From: DASVLX01 sp035552275
Lineage (GTDB): Bacteria > Actinomycetota > Actinomycetes > Mycobacteriales > Pseudonocardiaceae
NCBI GenBank assembly: GCA_035552275.1
Contig: DASZLR010000245.1
Coordinates: forward strand, 1 to 7,036
Length of the DNA stretch: 7,036 bases
Reading direction: 5' to 3'
In this document: positions 6,199 to 7,036 of the stretch, piece by piece
How the letters are laid out: every line of letters starts with the position of its first letter
How positions within the stretch are numbered: position 1 is the first letter of the stretch
Program-made: the position numbers and the translations under genes
The notes under the pieces: model-generated
The model's database searches: none
What the model was told of the DNA's origin: nothing
Seen by the model: only the letters and a program-made list of their open reading frames with translations

Positions 6199-6264
6199 AC
6201 TCGCCGCCGTTCCTGTCACTCTTGCACGTTCCGGCGCCGACAGCACGAGAAACACCACGCCGGG

Positions 6265-6687
6265 TCATTGGCTCGCCGCGAGCACGGCCTGAGTCACGAT
6301 CATGAACGCCGGCAGCGGGATTTCCGGCGAGCAGACCCCGGTCAGCGGCGGGTGGCCGGGATGTTGCGTCGGAGGCAGGTCGATTCCCCACGAGTCCCGG
6401 CCACCCATCGCCACGCCGACGTCGAGCGGTTCGACCAGCGCGGTGATCTGCTGGCGTTCGCCGGAATCCGCCCGCCCCAACAGAATCCACCGCGCCCCCA
6501 CACTCACGACCGGCAGCTGAACACCCTGGGCGCGCAACGCCACCACGACCCGCTCACCCACCTCAGCCGGCACGTTTAGCCCCGACACCGCGATACCCGG
6601 CGTGGTCCACACGATCGAGCCGACCGCGAACACCGGCCAGCCCAACCGATCCCGGTACCACCGCGCGGCGGACTCGGTGTCGTCCAT
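6265..6687 (-). CDS. Small primase/polymerase N-terminal-domain-like protein
   Basis: A 140-aa protein starting at the ATG at 6687, 5 bases after the stop of the 73-aa gene and without a strong Shine-Dalgarno of its own, which suggests translational coupling. The opening AARWYRDRLGWPVFAV (residues 7-22) is the typical start of bifunctional primase/polymerase (Prim-Pol) N-terminal domains found on actinobacterial plasmids and phages, where the enzyme is much larger. Later segments (VSVGARWILLG, residues 61-71; DSWGIDLPPTQHPG, 98-111) resemble small stand-alone actinobacterial versions. I cannot place the catalytic acidic and His motifs of archaeo-eukaryotic primases with confidence, so it may be a non-catalytic derivative. 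Function is unknown; replication, regulation and an accessory role to the 73-aa partner are all open. No membrane segment or signal peptide is seen. Confidence 0.7.
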   Translation of the reverse strand: MDDTESAARWYRDRLGWPVFAVGSIVWTTPGIAVSGLNVPAEVGERVVVALRAQGVQLPVVSVGARWILLGRADSGERQQITALVEPLDVGVAMGGRDSWGIDLPPTQHPGHPPLTGVCSPEIPLPAFMIVTQAVLAASQ

Positions 6688-6692
6688 GGGGG

Positions 6693-6914
6693 TTACAGCG
6701 ACACCGAGATCTGGCCGTGCTCGCCGGATCGCGCCCGCTCGCAGGCATCCGTCGCCTCGGCCGCGAACTTCTCCAGCGCGGCCAACTCGAACCACACCGT
6801 GACGGTCTCCCTCGGCCCGAGATAGAAGATCACGTTCCCCTTGGACACATCGATTTCGGCCGGGCAACCAGCCTCCACCCTGGTGAACGACTCCTGCTTC
6901 AAAAACCCACCCAT
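6693..6914 (-). CDS. Unrecognised 73-aa protein
   Basis: A small gene with an ATG at 6914 and a strong Shine-Dalgarno, GGAAGGAG, 8 bases upstream; the frame remains open further upstream but without a comparable site. I do not recognise the family. The sequence suggests about four beta strands in the first half (ESFTRVEAG, AEIDVSK, NVIFYLGP, TVTVWFEL), then an amphipathic helix (AALEKFAAEATDACERARS, 45-63) and a short polar end (GQISVSL). The protein is acidic, with two Cys (17 and 58) that are not in a metal-binding arrangement. It is soluble by appearance. The gene is 5 bases before the Prim-Pol-like gene and the two very likely form one unit, so their products may act together. The coding case rests on the ribosome binding site, G/C-ending codons and the tight coupling. 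Confidence 0.7.
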   Translation of the reverse strand: MGGFLKQESFTRVEAGCPAEIDVSKGNVIFYLGPRETVTVWFELAALEKFAAEATDACERARSGEHGQISVSL

Positions 6915-6922
6915 GTCTTGCT

Positions 6923-6930
6923 CTCCTTCC
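6923..6930 (-). promoter_or_regulatory. Ribosome binding site of the 73-aa gene
   Basis: GGAAGGAG on the minus strand, 8 bases before the ATG at 6914, sets the start of this short gene and is good evidence that it is translated. Confidence 0.75.
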
Positions 6931-6957
6931 GATAGCATCTTCGCGATCAGCAGAAGT

Positions 6958-6990
6958 AGACACCAGCTTGTGTCTGGTCTGCAATATTGC
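6958..6990. promoter_or_regulatory. Inverted repeats upstream of the 73-aa gene, possible operator
   Basis: In the region before the small-gene pair, AGACAC (6958-6963) and GTGTCT (6970-6975) form an inverted repeat with a 6-base centre. ACCAG/CTGGT (6962-6966 and 6974-6978) offers an overlapping alternative pairing, and GCAATATTGC (6981-6990) is a perfect 10-base palindrome. The area is AT-richer than its surroundings, as expected for a promoter. I see no clean -10/-35 pair. Rest of the region to 7036: nothing else I can support. Confidence 0.3.
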
Positions 6991-7036
6991 GCATCAGGAA
7001 TTGCCCTAGGTTCACCCATTCGTGTAGATCGATTGC

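Noticed and set aside
5332..6579. Open frame of about 415 codons on the plus strand opposite the ureidopropionase and Prim-Pol-like genes
   Set aside because: Antisense to real genes, low-complexity Arg/Val/His composition, no domain signature.
6688..6984. N-terminal extension of about 99 residues on the Prim-Pol-like protein
   Set aside because: The extension overlaps the 73-aa gene in another frame, is Arg/Gly-rich shadow sequence, and the family-like part starts just after the ATG at 6687.
1..7036. tRNA, rRNA, CRISPR array, insertion sequence or attachment site
   Set aside because: No tRNA-like cloverleaf, no regularly spaced repeats, and no transposase or integrase sequence were seen on either strand.

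Overview
The window looks like chromosomal DNA of a high-GC actinomycete. Codons end mostly in G or C, long open frames run opposite real genes, and the gene content fits: an ESX-type secreted protein, a lipoprotein L,D-transpeptidase, and two enzymes of F420-rich oxidoreductase families. A Pseudonocardiales-like host is my guess from the style of the small conserved proteins; the sequence does not prove it.

Layout. At 1-400 (+) is the 3' part of a WXG100/ESX-like protein whose 5' end lies outside the window. Facing it, 414-1700 (-), is a complete lipoprotein L,D-transpeptidase (Ig-like domains plus YkuD domain with the SHGCVN active site). Upstream of that, after a 141-base gap carrying a strong hairpin at its far edge, is a single-domain universal stress protein at 1842-2318 (-). 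A PPOX-fold flavin/F420 split-barrel protein at 2393-2905 (+) is divergent from it across about 75 bases.

The core of the window is a three-gene minus-strand operon read from 6186 down to 2906: a beta-ureidopropionase-like nitrilase-superfamily enzyme (5344-6186), dihydropyrimidinase/hydantoinase (3920-5311) and an LLM-class, probably F420-dependent, oxidoreductase (2906-3901). Spacings are 32 and 18 bases, and each gene has a good ribosome binding site. The first two are steps 2 and 3 of reductive pyrimidine catabolism (dihydrouracil to N-carbamoyl-beta-alanine to beta-alanine). No classical dihydropyrimidine dehydrogenase is present here, and the LLM enzyme sits where a ring reductase or ring-attacking enzyme would be expected. 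This is the most interesting functional hypothesis in the window.

Upstream of the operon on the same strand are two small genes: a 73-aa unrecognised protein (6693-6914) and a 140-aa protein resembling a cut-down N-terminal primase/polymerase domain (6265-6687). They are 5 bases apart and probably translated together. They may form their own unit or lead into the catabolic operon 78 bases further on. The upstream region to 7036 carries inverted repeats that could be an operator. There are no RNA genes, insertion sequences or CRISPR repeats that I can see, and no gene-free stretch exceeds about 145 bases.
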